From Paraburkholderia sp. BL25I1N1 (GTDB taxonomy: Bacteria; Pseudomonadota; Gammaproteobacteria; Burkholderiales; Burkholderiaceae): 64,000 nucleotides of DNA. The position numbers were made by a program, and so were the translations under genes. The stretch spans positions 1-64,000 of the forward strand of contig NZ_PVZB01000035.1 in assembly GCF_003002025.1 (NCBI RefSeq). The letters are read 5' to 3'. The notes beneath the pieces are model-generated. The model was given only the letters and a program-made list of their open reading frames with translations, searched no databases and had not been told where the DNA came from. This document shows, one piece after another, positions 25,534 to 34,907 of this stretch. Position 1 is the stretch's first letter. Every line of letters begins with the position of its first letter.

Positions 25534-27048
25534 TTACGCCACCTCGCCTTGATGGGCCAGAGCCGCCAGTGCTTGCAACGCGGCCCGGTGGCCGGAGCGC
25601 ACCGCACCGTCCATCGCGCCGGCCCAGATGTCGGCCGTCTCGGTACCCGACCATATCAGCTTGCCGATCGACGGATGAAGGAACTTCCCCCACGTCGTCA
25701 GGAAGCGGGGCGGCAAAGGATGAATGCATTGCAGCGTCCACGGATCGACTTTGCCCCAGTCCTGGTCGTGGAACTGCTTCGGGTGCAGCGCCTTGCCTCC
25801 GAATGCCTTGGCGTAAATCGCCGACAGCATCTGCTCGGCCGCCTTGGCATCACTTGGCAGCGAAGCCGGCGACACGAATGCGCTGATGATGCCAACCGAC
25901 AGGTCGGGAGGCGAGTTGTCATAGGCCATGGAAACGGGGCCACCGACCTGGAAGATCTGGCCGTTCAGGCCGTCGTCCCGCCAGAACGGCCTCTCATAGA
26001 CGTGCACCGTCTTGCGCATCGGCGCGTTCGCCGGCCAGCGCCGCTGCAATTGCGTGCGCCCGTCGGGCAACGGGGGATCGTAGACGACCTGGTTGCACAG
26101 CGCCGGATTCATCGCAACGATGACACGGCGCGCGCGCACCACACCCTGGTCGGTGTGGACCTCGACAACGTCACGATTCCAGCCGGCAATCTTGCGTACC
26201 GGGCTGGCCAGTCGGACCTTGTCGCCCAGACCCTTCGCCATCTTGATGCTGAGGATCTGTGAGCCGCCGACGAAGCGCGTTTCCTGCGCGCCGCCCTTGG
26301 TCGATTCGAGCTGGTCCAGGCTGTTGCTCGCGCTGTTGATCATCGACAGATAGAACAGCAGCCCGAGCTGTGCGGGGGCACCGCCCGTCGTCAGCTTCGC
26401 GGCCAGGCCCATGAAATATCCATCCTCATACTTCAAGCCTTGTTTCAACAGCCAGTCACCGTATGTCAGCTTGTCGAGCTCGGCCGCATCCTTCGCTTCC
26501 CACGGTGCATCGGAAGGCACGCCGCGCGCGAGTTCTCCGAGCTTCGCGCCGATCGCATCGTCGGTGCCGATGCCGCCGTGAAAATCCTGCGCCACCCTGA
26601 CATCACCAGCCAGCACCGTGGTCTTGCCCGCGTAGAAGGTCGGGAAGGTATCGACTTCAAGCTCGCGTGCCAGATCGGCAATGGCCGTCTGGCCGGGACC
26701 GATCCACTGACCGCCGGCTTCCGACACCACACCGTTTCCAAGGTCATGGTTGTACGTGCGTCCGCCAACGCGGTTGCGCGCCTCCAACACGACGAACGAT
26801 TCGCACCCGGCGCGCTTCAAGTCACGCGCGGCCGTCAGCCCCGCCAGCCCGGCACCGATGATGGCGACGTCCAGGATGCTTTGATCCGCCGGTGCCGCGA
26901 CAACACCTTCAGCCATCGATACCTTGCCAGCCACCAGCGATGCGGCGCCCACAGCCGCCATACGCAGGAGTTGACGCCGGGTCGGTACATCCGGTTGGTT
27001 TTCCGGCATTGCACTCGATGCTATGTCGTCCTTCATTTTCTTTTTCAC
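25534..27048 (-). CDS. Tat-exported flavin amine oxidase/dehydrogenase (copy 2)
   Basis: A 504-residue paralogue of the enzyme at 12027, in the same order with its own diheme cytochrome. It has a twin-arginine signal (PTRRQLLRMAAVGAASLVAG), the FAD motif VAIIGAGLAGLTAARDL, LEARNRVGGRTYNH and the C-terminal SGTETADIWAGAMDGAVRSG. The start is uncertain: GTG at 27048 or ATG at 27036; both lack an ideal ribosome site. Two separate oxidase and cytochrome pairs in one regulon suggest two successive oxidations, or two related substrates. Confidence 0.9.
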   Translation of the reverse strand: MKKKMKDDIASSAMPENQPDVPTRRQLLRMAAVGAASLVAGKVSMAEGVVAAPADQSILDVAIIGAGLAGLTAARDLKRAGCESFVVLEARNRVGGRTYNHDLGNGVVSEAGGQWIGPGQTAIADLARELEVDTFPTFYAGKTTVLAGDVRVAQDFHGGIGTDDAIGAKLGELARGVPSDAPWEAKDAAELDKLTYGDWLLKQGLKYEDGYFMGLAAKLTTGGAPAQLGLLFYLSMINSASNSLDQLESTKGGAQETRFVGGSQILSIKMAKGLGDKVRLASPVRKIAGWNRDVVEVHTDQGVVRARRVIVAMNPALCNQVVYDPPLPDGRTQLQRRWPANAPMRKTVHVYERPFWRDDGLNGQIFQVGGPVSMAYDNSPPDLSVGIISAFVSPASLPSDAKAAEQMLSAIYAKAFGGKALHPKQFHDQDWGKVDPWTLQCIHPLPPRFLTTWGKFLHPSIGKLIWSGTETADIWAGAMDGAVRSGHRAALQALAALAHQGEVA

Positions 27049-27102
27049 TCTTCAGGTATGGCCAGGGTGCCCGATGCGTCTGGACCAGAATCAAAAGTCT
27101 GC

Positions 27103-28083
27103 TCAAAGCCCAGTCAGTACACCATCCTGCGAAAACAACATCGGTTTCCCGCGCGCGTCGATCAGCGCGGCGGTGAGCGTCGCGCGATCCGCGCGCTGCG
27201 CGACATCGACCGGGCCGCCCGCGACGCGCTGCGTGAACGTCAGCCCGTCGAGCCCGACGCCGACCAGCCCGCCGCCGGTCGCGACCAGATCGGTGATCGA
27301 GCTGTGCGCGCCGGTATTCAGCGCGGCCCACGTCGTGCCGCCGTCGCGACTCTCGAACAGGCTGCCGAGCAGGCCGCCGACCACGATCCGGCCATCCGGC
27401 ATCGCAACGCCCGACCACAACGTGCCCTTGCCGCCGGTCGGCAGATAGGCCCAGTTCGCGCCGGCATCGGCCGACTTGAGCACCATGCCTTGCTCGGACA
27501 CGATGTAGAGCGCGTGTGCGGAGCCCTCAAACACATGATAGAGATTGCGGTCGGCCTTGCCGCCGCCGGGCGGCTTCGGCAACGTCGTGCGTGCCCACGT
27601 CTTGCCGCCGTCGTGCGTCTGCAGCATCAGCGACCACAGGCCGACGGCAATGCCGTCCCGCGCGCTGGTGAACAGCACCGAGAACAGCGGCTGGTCGACC
27701 GACGTGTCGAGCCGCTGCGCGACCCACGTGTTGCCGCCGTCGTCGGTCGCGAGAATCGCCCCCCACTGGCCGACGGCCCAGCCGTGCTTCGCATCCGCGA
27801 ACGACACGGCCGACAGCGTCGCCGACACCGGCACGCGTCGCGCCTGCCGCCAGGTCTTGCCGTCGTCGTCGGACAGCAGCACGATGCCGTGCTCGCCGAC
27901 CGCGACGATCCGCGACCCGACGCGTGTCGCGTCCATCAGCATCATGTGGGTCGGCGCCGCCCACACGTGCGCCGGCTTCGCCGACCAGGCTGCGATCGTT
28001 CCGTCGGGTTCGGCCAAAGCCGACGGGGCTGCGTATACCGTCGCCGCGGCAAGCACGATTCCGGCTACGAGAGTCTTGATCAT
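27103..28083 (-). CDS. YCF48/BNR-repeat exported protein
   Basis: A 326-residue protein with a cleavable signal peptide (MIKTLVAGIVLAAATVYAAP) and repeated beta-propeller blades: LLSDDDGKTWRQA, ATDDGGNTWVAQRLD, QTHDGGKTWARTT, KSADAGANWAYLP and ESRDGGTTWAALN. This Asp-box (BNR) pattern is that of YCF48-like proteins. In many bacteria such a gene lies next to an RND transporter, DUF1302 and DUF1329 genes, as here. The module is thought to act at the envelope on hydrophobic compounds, but no specific function is established. Confidence 0.85.
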   Translation of the reverse strand: MIKTLVAGIVLAAATVYAAPSALAEPDGTIAAWSAKPAHVWAAPTHMMLMDATRVGSRIVAVGEHGIVLLSDDDGKTWRQARRVPVSATLSAVSFADAKHGWAVGQWGAILATDDGGNTWVAQRLDTSVDQPLFSVLFTSARDGIAVGLWSLMLQTHDGGKTWARTTLPKPPGGGKADRNLYHVFEGSAHALYIVSEQGMVLKSADAGANWAYLPTGGKGTLWSGVAMPDGRIVVGGLLGSLFESRDGGTTWAALNTGAHSSITDLVATGGGLVGVGLDGLTFTQRVAGGPVDVAQRADRATLTAALIDARGKPMLFSQDGVLTGL

Positions 28084-28113
28084 GGCTATGTCTCTGAAAT
28101 GGGGGCACCGACG

Positions 28114-30471
28114 TCAGTGGATCAGCACGCTGGGCGCATGCGCCGGCTTGCTGCGCGGAAACCAGCGCTCGAGGACCGACGCCAGCGCCGGCAGCACCGT
28201 CATCGCCATCACCAGATTCACGAGGAACATGAACGCGAGCAGCTTGCCCATGTCGGCCTGAAACTTCAGCGCGGAAAAGCTCCACGTCGCGACGCCGACC
28301 GCCAGCGTGATCGCCGTGAAGATCGTCGCCACGCACTCGAACTCCAGCGCGCGTTCCATCGCCGTCAGCATCGGATCGCCATCGGCCAGGTGCATCTGCA
28401 ACCGGTTATAGATGTAAAGCGCGTAGTCCACGCCGATCCCCACCGCCAGCACCATCACCGGCAGCGTGGCCACCGTCAGACCGATCCTGAGCTCCTTCAT
28501 GAACCAGTAGCCGATGAAGGTCGCCACCGACAGCGGCACACAGCAGGCCACCATCGCGCGCCAGTCGCGGTACGCCACGAACACGAGAATGACGATCGCG
28601 GCGTACACGTACAGCATCATCGGCAGTTCGCTCTTCTCTACCTCGTCGTTGGTGGCGGCGAGCACGCCCGCGTTGCCAGCCGCGAGGCGGAGGTGGACGC
28701 CGGGGAACGGGTGCGACGCGGCGTATTGCTTCACGTCGGCGAGGATCCGGTTGATCGTCGTCGCCTTGTGATCGGTCAGGAACAGGTGGACGGCGGTCAT
28801 GTTGCAGTCCGCTTTCATGAAGCCCTTGATGCGCTGGACATCGACCGACACCGCGCCGTAGTTCTCGGCGTCGATTGGCACGACGTTCATCTTCGGGAAG
28901 TCTTCGTTGTAGCCCGCGTTGTAGGTGCGCAGCAGTCCCGAGTACGACTGCACCGACACCACGCCCGGCTCGGTGCGCATCGCCGCCGAGAATTCGTCTT
29001 CATACTGACCGACCGCCGCGTTGTCGCACGCCTTGCCGTTCGACTCGACCGCCACCGTCAGCCAGTCCAGACCCATGTCGTAGTTGCGGGCGATCGACGT
29101 CGCGTCGCGGTTGAAGCGCGCATCTTCGCGCAGCTCCGGTGCGCCCGGCTGCAGCGTGCCGATCACGCGGTCGCGGCTCTGCCACACCGCTAGCGCGAAC
29201 ACCACCAGCGTCACGGCCAGCATCGCCTCCGCCACCTTCGGCTGGGCCACCCGCGCGAGCGGGCGCAGCAGCGCCGAGCGCCGCGCCTGACGCTTCTGGG
29301 CCTTTTCGGCATACGCCTGGGTGACGTTGAAATAGGACGCCGCGACCGGCAGCAGGATAAGGTTCGTGACGATCTTGTAGCCGACGCCCAGCGACGCGGT
29401 GATCGCCAGTTCGCGCACCATCGGAATCGGGATCAGCAGCAGCGTGATGAACGACACGAACGCGGTGACAAGCGCCAGCACACCCGGGATCAGCAGGCCG
29501 ATGAAACTATGGCGCGCCGCATCGAACGAGCTATGTCCGCGTGCGATCTGCCGCACGATGAAGTTGACCTGCTGCACGCCGTGCGAGACCCCGATGGAGA
29601 ACACCAGGAACGGCACCAGCACCGCGAGCGGGTCGAGCCCGAAGCCCAGCAGCTTCAGCGTGCCGAACTGCCAGACCAGCGACGACAGCGAGCAGACGAT
29701 CAGCAGCACCGTCAGGCGCGCCGAGCGGCAATACGTGTAGACCGCAAGCGCGGTCAGCAACAGCGCGATCGCGCAGAAGCCCAGCACGCCGGTCGCCCCG
29801 TCGGCGATGTCACCGATCTGCTTCGCGAAGCCGATGATCTGCACTTCGTAGCTGGCATCCTCGAACGCGCGGATCTTCGCTTCGAGCGTATGGTTGAACG
29901 CCACGTAGTCGAGCACCTTGCCGGTCGCGTCGCGCTCGTTCAGTTCGGCGGTGATCATCGCGCTGTCTTCGTTGTGCGACACGAGTGTGCCGATATAGCC
30001 GCCCGCCGTCGTCGCGTGACGGATCTTCGCGACGATCTCCGGCGTCAGTTGATCCGGCGTGACGTTGCCCGAGATGACCGGTTCCGCACGGAAACCTTCG
30101 TCGGTGATTTCGTTGACGAACGCGTTCGGTGTCCATAGTGAGCGCACCCCGACGCGATCGACGTTCGGCAGATAGATGACGGCCTGGGTGACCTTGTACA
30201 GGCGCGTCAACCCTTGCGGCGTCCAGATCGAGCCATGCCGCGCGCGCACGACGACCGTGATCCGGTTCGCGCCAAGCAGATCGTTCCGGTATTTCTGGAA
30301 CGTGCGGATGTATTCATGGCCGATCGGCATCTGCTTTTCGAAGCCGGCATCCATCCGCAGTTGCACGGCAAACACCGCCATCACAGCAGTAAACAGGCCG
30401 ATCACACCGATCACGAGCGCGCGATGGCCGAAGAAGGCCTTTTCCAGGCGGCTGACTAGACGTTTCAACAC
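28114..30471 (-). CDS. RND superfamily (MMPL-type) transporter
   Basis: A 785-residue membrane protein with the RND repeat layout: one membrane helix near the N-terminus, a periplasmic loop, five or six helices, then the same pattern again. DYALYIYNRLQMHLADGDPM and GVSHGVQQVNFIV are the typical charged helix regions. The GTG start at 30471 (VLKRLVSRLEKAFFGHR) is chosen because AAGGGG lies about seven bases upstream; the open frame continues to 30525. Single-component RND proteins of this class move lipids or hydrophobic compounds. It is probably the transporter of the catabolic substrate or product. Confidence 0.9.
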   Translation of the reverse strand: MLKRLVSRLEKAFFGHRALVIGVIGLFTAVMAVFAVQLRMDAGFEKQMPIGHEYIRTFQKYRNDLLGANRITVVVRARHGSIWTPQGLTRLYKVTQAVIYLPNVDRVGVRSLWTPNAFVNEITDEGFRAEPVISGNVTPDQLTPEIVAKIRHATTAGGYIGTLVSHNEDSAMITAELNERDATGKVLDYVAFNHTLEAKIRAFEDASYEVQIIGFAKQIGDIADGATGVLGFCAIALLLTALAVYTYCRSARLTVLLIVCSLSSLVWQFGTLKLLGFGLDPLAVLVPFLVFSIGVSHGVQQVNFIVRQIARGHSSFDAARHSFIGLLIPGVLALVTAFVSFITLLLIPIPMVRELAITASLGVGYKIVTNLILLPVAASYFNVTQAYAEKAQKRQARRSALLRPLARVAQPKVAEAMLAVTLVVFALAVWQSRDRVIGTLQPGAPELREDARFNRDATSIARNYDMGLDWLTVAVESNGKACDNAAVGQYEDEFSAAMRTEPGVVSVQSYSGLLRTYNAGYNEDFPKMNVVPIDAENYGAVSVDVQRIKGFMKADCNMTAVHLFLTDHKATTINRILADVKQYAASHPFPGVHLRLAAGNAGVLAATNDEVEKSELPMMLYVYAAIVILVFVAYRDWRAMVACCVPLSVATFIGYWFMKELRIGLTVATLPVMVLAVGIGVDYALYIYNRLQMHLADGDPMLTAMERALEFECVATIFTAITLAVGVATWSFSALKFQADMGKLLAFMFLVNLVMAMTVLPALASVLERWFPRSKPAHAPSVLIH

Positions 30472-30533
30472 GACATTACCCCTTAAATCTCCCGACGACG
30501 CACGCGGTGCGCCGTCGGTCGCCAATCGATCCG

Positions 30534-32363
30534 TCAGAAGTTCCGGGTGACGAACAACCCGACGAAGTTTCGGTCCGAATACGGATTCCCCACGGTGTTA
30601 TGGCCGCCCCAGAACATCGTGTAGTTGATGCCGGCTTGCCAGGTGGTCGGGTTCTGGTTGAACAGCACGTAGAGGTTCAACGACTTCGCGCCCTGCATGT
30701 AGTTCGCGCTGAGCGTTGGCGTGTACCCGTAAAGGCTATCGGCAAAGGTCACGCCCGGCGTAACCTGCCAGCCGTGAATCAACGTACCGTCGTAAGTCCA
30801 GTTGAAGTCGACTGTCGCGCCCACGGAACTCGAGGTGCCCTGCGCCATGCCGATCGGATAGCCGAAACCCGAGTTGTTGTTCAGCCACGGCAGGTAGCCC
30901 GCCTGCGGCACCTGCGTCACCCCCTGTCCGTTGATCGTGCGCGTGATGCCGCTCGACCTCAGGCCCGGGTAGTAGATCCACGTCAGTTCCGCGCTCAGCG
31001 TCGCTGAATCCGCGCCGATCAGCTTCAGGAACGGATACTCGCTGCGCGTAAGGGCGAGGATGCCATTGATGTCGTACTGAAACTTCTTCATGTCGGTCCA
31101 CTGCTGGCAGTTAACACCTGGCACACCATCGGTGTTCAGATCAAGCGGGCCACCAGCGCCGTAGCAGCTCGACAGCGCCACGGCGTCATGAGGCCGGTAC
31201 GACAGCTCCGTACCGATCGCCCAGTCGCCCAGCCCGAAATTCGCGCTGACGCCGAACAGTTGCCGGTTCTGCAGATACGACCACTGCTCGGTCCCGTTGG
31301 CCAGTGACGAAAGCACAGGGGACTTGTCCGTGTAGTTGATGTAGTAGAACGCGAAGTTCGCTCCGAAGGAGCGCGGCGCATAGTTGAACTTGAAGCCGAA
31401 CTGCGGCTTGTACTTCGACGGCGCCTGCCAGTTGACGGGAAGACCGATATCAAAGAAGGGCGGCCCGGCGAATGTGCCATTGACGAGACCGTTGTTGATT
31501 CCGTCGAGCACATTCTGGTTGCCGCTATTCGACCCGGCAATCGTCCCCGCACTGGGACCCGCCACGTTGAGGTTAGCCGTGCTGATCGTGAGCGGCTGCG
31601 TGCCGCGGCCCAAGCTGTTCGTCGTCGACCAGTAAGACCCGACGGGCGGATAGCGGTTTCCGTTCCAATTGAACTGGTAGTAATCCTCAGTACTGAATCC
31701 ATGCGAAAGATCGGCCGCGAAGCTGACCATCGGTGCGGGAAGCAGCGCCTGCTTGAGTTGCGAACCCGGTACCAGCAGCTTCTGGATGTCGAGCGAGTTC
31801 GTGGTATTGATGCCGCCCTGTGCGAACAAGCTCTCGCCCCAGTTGATCACCTGGTTGCCCAGCCGAACGTGAGCGGACCGCCCGCCGATCGTGAAATCTT
31901 TCTGGCCCCACAGGTCGAGCAATTGGGCATCGTAGACGACCTGCGCCGATGCGGTGCTCGACAGTGGCGTTCTCGCTGTGTCTTTCGCGAGGAAGTCGTA
32001 CATCCCTGTGCCGCGGATCATGAACTTGAGACCGGCGCTCGGCATCTTCATCAGCAGCTCGCTGGTCGCGCTCACGTAGGTACTGAAGGCCTGTCCTTTA
32101 CGGTAATTCAGGTCACCGTTGTCGCCGAATCCCCATTGATTGGTGTTGGCCGCCGCGCCGCACCCCCCGGAATTGGGATCGCCTGTCAGCGAGCAGCTCG
32201 GGCTCTTGGTCCGGATCGCCGCGCCTGCCGTCAGGTTGGTCACCCACGAGCCCGTGAGATCGTTGACCCCTGTCGTGAACTCGTAACCGTACGCGCTCGA
32301 CGCTGCCGCTCCGAACATGGCCAGCGATACCGCAACATATCTGCCGATAATCTTCGTTTTCAT
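30534..32363 (-). CDS. DUF1302 family outer-membrane-type protein
   Basis: A 609-residue protein with a signal peptide (MKTKIIGRYVAVSLAMFGAAASSAYG) and a body rich in alternating aromatic and polar residues, ending in VGLFVTRNF with a terminal phenylalanine, a feature of outer-membrane beta-barrels. The internal pattern is that of DUF1302 proteins, which are almost always encoded next to DUF1329 proteins. The start at 32363 is the signal-peptide methionine; the frame is open further upstream. Probably an outer-membrane channel or receptor for a hydrophobic substrate. Confidence 0.85.
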   Translation of the reverse strand: MKTKIIGRYVAVSLAMFGAAASSAYGYEFTTGVNDLTGSWVTNLTAGAAIRTKSPSCSLTGDPNSGGCGAAANTNQWGFGDNGDLNYRKGQAFSTYVSATSELLMKMPSAGLKFMIRGTGMYDFLAKDTARTPLSSTASAQVVYDAQLLDLWGQKDFTIGGRSAHVRLGNQVINWGESLFAQGGINTTNSLDIQKLLVPGSQLKQALLPAPMVSFAADLSHGFSTEDYYQFNWNGNRYPPVGSYWSTTNSLGRGTQPLTISTANLNVAGPSAGTIAGSNSGNQNVLDGINNGLVNGTFAGPPFFDIGLPVNWQAPSKYKPQFGFKFNYAPRSFGANFAFYYINYTDKSPVLSSLANGTEQWSYLQNRQLFGVSANFGLGDWAIGTELSYRPHDAVALSSCYGAGGPLDLNTDGVPGVNCQQWTDMKKFQYDINGILALTRSEYPFLKLIGADSATLSAELTWIYYPGLRSSGITRTINGQGVTQVPQAGYLPWLNNNSGFGYPIGMAQGTSSSVGATVDFNWTYDGTLIHGWQVTPGVTFADSLYGYTPTLSANYMQGAKSLNLYVLFNQNPTTWQAGINYTMFWGGHNTVGNPYSDRNFVGLFVTRNF

Positions 32364-32438
32364 GGTTCTGCCCTGCCGTCCTCCTCCAAGCCGGCACACG
32401 CGATTCGCGTGCGCCGGACCCTGACCTCCCAGCGAGCG

Positions 32439-33803
32439 TCAGCGCTCGCTTACCGACCGCAGCGACTCCGCCGAATAGAAGTCAACCTTGAAGCGCGGAT
32501 CGTTGATCTGCTGGTACCAGTGGATGTCTTTGCCCTGACCGAAGGTGGATGAATCGACCAGGTAACGTCCGTTGGTCAGGTCGTACTGTGCCCAGACCTC
32601 GTTGTCGCAGGCGCCACCCAGCTCCCACACCGGGATCGGATAGCTCTCGCGCACCTTCCAGAGCTTGCCCTGCGCGTCATAGTCCTCGCCTACAAGCGCG
32701 AGCCAGCTATCCTCGTCCAGGTAGAAGACCTTCTTCGACGCGGCGTGACGCGCCGTCGGCTTGAGCGTCGCCTCGACCACCCAGACGCGGTGCACCTCGT
32801 AGCGACGGTGCCCGGATGCGAGGCCATTGGGCGTGGCGGCGTCATGCAGCTTGTCCTTGAAGTTGTACATGCCGAAATCGTCATACGGGACAATCATTTC
32901 CTTCTTGCCCGCCAGCTTCCAGTTGAAGCGGTCGATGGAGCCGTTGAACATGTTGAATTCATCGACCAGGTACTGGTTCTCGAAGCCGATCAGCGGCGCG
33001 TCGTGCGTGTAGGCCGGCATGCGTCTTACCCGTCGCTGTCCGGGAAAGTAGTAGTAGGTTTCCGAGTCCTTGTCGAAATACTGACGCTGCACGAAGGCCT
33101 GTCCGGCCAGCGCCGCGGGCGAATTCATCTGGAAGTAGATGGCGTTACTGAGCTGGTCGACGTCCTGCGGGGTGGTCTTGCCAACCTTGCCCGACGGGAA
33201 GTAGTACACCTGCGGCCCGACAACATCGATCGCTTCGCCGCCACCCGGGCGAGACGAAACGGTAGTTTGATCCGTTGGCCATTCAATGCCTTCGCCCCGG
33301 TATCGCGTTTCATAGTTCAGGATCGCTTCAGCTCCGTTCTTCGGCTGCGGGAATGCGACGCCCGGAAGCGCCGCGGTCTGCAGTTGCTCGCCCGTTGAAT
33401 CGAGTTTTGCCGCCGTGAGATTCTCCCTGGAGTTCTGCGCAACGAAGTCTGGCACCTGGCATTCGCGATGCGATGGATAGACATCCATCCGGTAGCCCTT
33501 CTGCTGCTTGAGCAGTGCAATCTGGCCCGGCGTCAACTGGTCAGCGTATTTATCGACGTTCGATGCGTCAATCGAGTACAACGGCTTCTCGTTCTTGTGC
33601 TTCCAGAAATCACCGCGAACCTTGCCCCACTCCCAGCCAGGCTCCGCAGACTGCTTGCCCGTATAGGCCGGCACCGCGCCATCCTTGCTCGCCGCCCGAT
33701 CGCCGCCTTCGGGCGTAAGGTCGTCCGCAACAGCCGCTCCGGCCATCAGCAGAAAGGCGGCCGCAATGGCGGACAAGGCTCCGATGGTGTGCTTTTTCAT
33801 CAT
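32439..33803 (-). CDS. DUF1329 family exported protein
   Basis: A 454-residue protein with a signal peptide (about residues 1-27, ending GAAVADDLTPEGG). The DUF1329 pattern is clear in the second half, with YYYFPGQRRVRRMPAYTHDAP and FNMFNGSIDRFNWKLAGKKEM. DUF1329 proteins are periplasmic and co-occur with DUF1302 barrels and RND transporters. A strong AAGGAGA site precedes ATG at 33803 and a second ATG at 33800. It is the second gene of the run under promoter copy C. Confidence 0.88.
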   Translation of the reverse strand: MMKKHTIGALSAIAAAFLLMAGAAVADDLTPEGGDRAASKDGAVPAYTGKQSAEPGWEWGKVRGDFWKHKNEKPLYSIDASNVDKYADQLTPGQIALLKQQKGYRMDVYPSHRECQVPDFVAQNSRENLTAAKLDSTGEQLQTAALPGVAFPQPKNGAEAILNYETRYRGEGIEWPTDQTTVSSRPGGGEAIDVVGPQVYYFPSGKVGKTTPQDVDQLSNAIYFQMNSPAALAGQAFVQRQYFDKDSETYYYFPGQRRVRRMPAYTHDAPLIGFENQYLVDEFNMFNGSIDRFNWKLAGKKEMIVPYDDFGMYNFKDKLHDAATPNGLASGHRRYEVHRVWVVEATLKPTARHAASKKVFYLDEDSWLALVGEDYDAQGKLWKVRESYPIPVWELGGACDNEVWAQYDLTNGRYLVDSSTFGQGKDIHWYQQINDPRFKVDFYSAESLRSVSER

Positions 33804-33879
33804 GACTCTCCTTCCGATCTCACTCTTATATGTGAGACGTGGTATCTGATTCATTCCTGACGCGTCGGGGCCGAACCCC

Positions 33880-34293
33880 TCAGCCTTCGCCGGACCCCGC
33901 CACCGCCACCGCGCGAATCTCGACGCACAGACCGGGAAGGGCCAACTGCGTCACACCCACGGCGGTCCATGACGGATAGCGGCTCGGGAAGTACTGATCC
34001 TTGATCGTCGTGAACGCTTCCAATTCGCCGCGCAAATCAGTGTGGAAGGTCGTCAGTTCAACGACGTCAGCCAGGCTTGCACCGGCTTCTTCGAGCACGA
34101 GCTTCACGCACTCGAACGCGATCTGTGCCTGCGCCTGCATGCCTTCAGCGGGCTTTACGTCAGCGTCGACCCCGACCTGACCGGAGACCCAGATCGTGTC
34201 GCCCACGCGTGTCGCCGGCGAGAAGTGGTACGCGTCGTAGAACGCCTGAAACGGCGGCGGAACAATCGATTGACGCTTGGTGGTCACTGCCAT
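33880..34293 (-). CDS. RidA/YjgF family protein, probable imine deaminase
   Basis: A 137-residue protein of the RidA superfamily: VSGQVGVDADVKPAEGMQAQAQIAFECV, ASLADVVELTTFHTD and the C-terminal ALPGLCVEIRAVAV. Known RidA proteins hydrolyse reactive imine or enamine intermediates to carbonyl plus ammonia; other subfamilies have other roles. It is the first gene of the run that ends with an amine oxidase, an enzyme that makes imines, so a role in hydrolysing that imine is a sound inference. The oxidase is Tat-exported and RidA has no signal, so the imine would have to be processed inside the cell. ATG 34293 follows GAGAGG by eight bases. Confidence 0.88.
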   Translation of the reverse strand: MAVTTKRQSIVPPPFQAFYDAYHFSPATRVGDTIWVSGQVGVDADVKPAEGMQAQAQIAFECVKLVLEEAGASLADVVELTTFHTDLRGELEAFTTIKDQYFPSRYPSWTAVGVTQLALPGLCVEIRAVAVAGSGEG

Positions 34294-34446
34294 GATGTGA
34301 ACCTCTCTACCTAGATGAATTGACGAAAACAGGGGGTGCGAAACCGGCTGCTCCACCCTTCAAATTGAAATCTCGTTGAGAAACAGAGCGGCCGTCACCT
34401 TTCCAGCCATCGCCTTTCGCAAGCCCGCCTCAAACCACGTCTTGTC

Positions 34447-34534
34447 GGCCTAAAAACAACGTATACGCGGCCCAATATTAGCGGCGACTCGGCCCATAAG
34501 CAAGGTCGTCACGCTAGGGAGAAACACCGACTGA
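34447..34534 (-). promoter_or_regulatory. Regulon promoter copy C
   Basis: Minus strand: upstream box (34516-34534), -35 TTGCTT (34498-34503), 17-bp spacer, -10 TAATAT (34475-34480). Half-sites GGCCTA, GGCCCA and GGCCCA on the plus strand start at 34447, 34469 and 34491, 22 apart. Leader to the RidA start is about 175 bases. Would drive the run from 34293 to 24853. Confidence 0.8.
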
Positions 34535-34555
34535 ACGACGCGAGAACGATTTGAT

Positions 34556-34907
34556 TCGGTTACCGAAGCAGTCGCGAGCACGCGAGCTCCTGGTTATCAA
34601 GGCTGACAACTCATTGCCGGGTGTGCGAGTCAAGCAAGTTCTTAAGCGATCGGAGAAAGCACGAGGCTTGCCCACATCCATGAAGGTGGACAACGATCCG
34701 GAGGTCGCCAGCAAGACGCATCGATGCATGGGTCTACGAAACTGGTGTGACGCTATCGTTCATCCGCTGGCCGACAAGCATTCCATTCGGGTTGCTAACG
34801 AGTGGCAAGAGGAATTGATGCTTCGCGACCTCGAGGTACACAACGAGCCCGTCTGCAAACTCCTGACGGAAGGCGCGCACCAGGAAAAACTCTGCTGTTC
34901 AACCTGA
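34556..34907 (+). pseudogene. IS3-family (IS407-like) transposase remnant
   Basis: In one frame the DNA reads KADNSLPGVRVKQVLKRSEKARGLPTS and KVDNDPEVASK, matching the DDE core of IS407-type OrfB (VDNGPEF). From about 34722 the match continues in another frame as DAWVYETGVTLSFIR. One extra base near 34721 would explain the switch. The catalytic context has also decayed (VDNDPEV). No OrfA or inverted repeats were seen. Confidence 0.8.

Noticed and set aside
26440..29193. Long plus-strand open frame (917 codons)
   Set aside because: It is antisense to the amine oxidase, YCF48 and RND genes. Its composition is Arg/His-rich as expected for the reverse of high-GC coding DNA, and no domain is recognisable.
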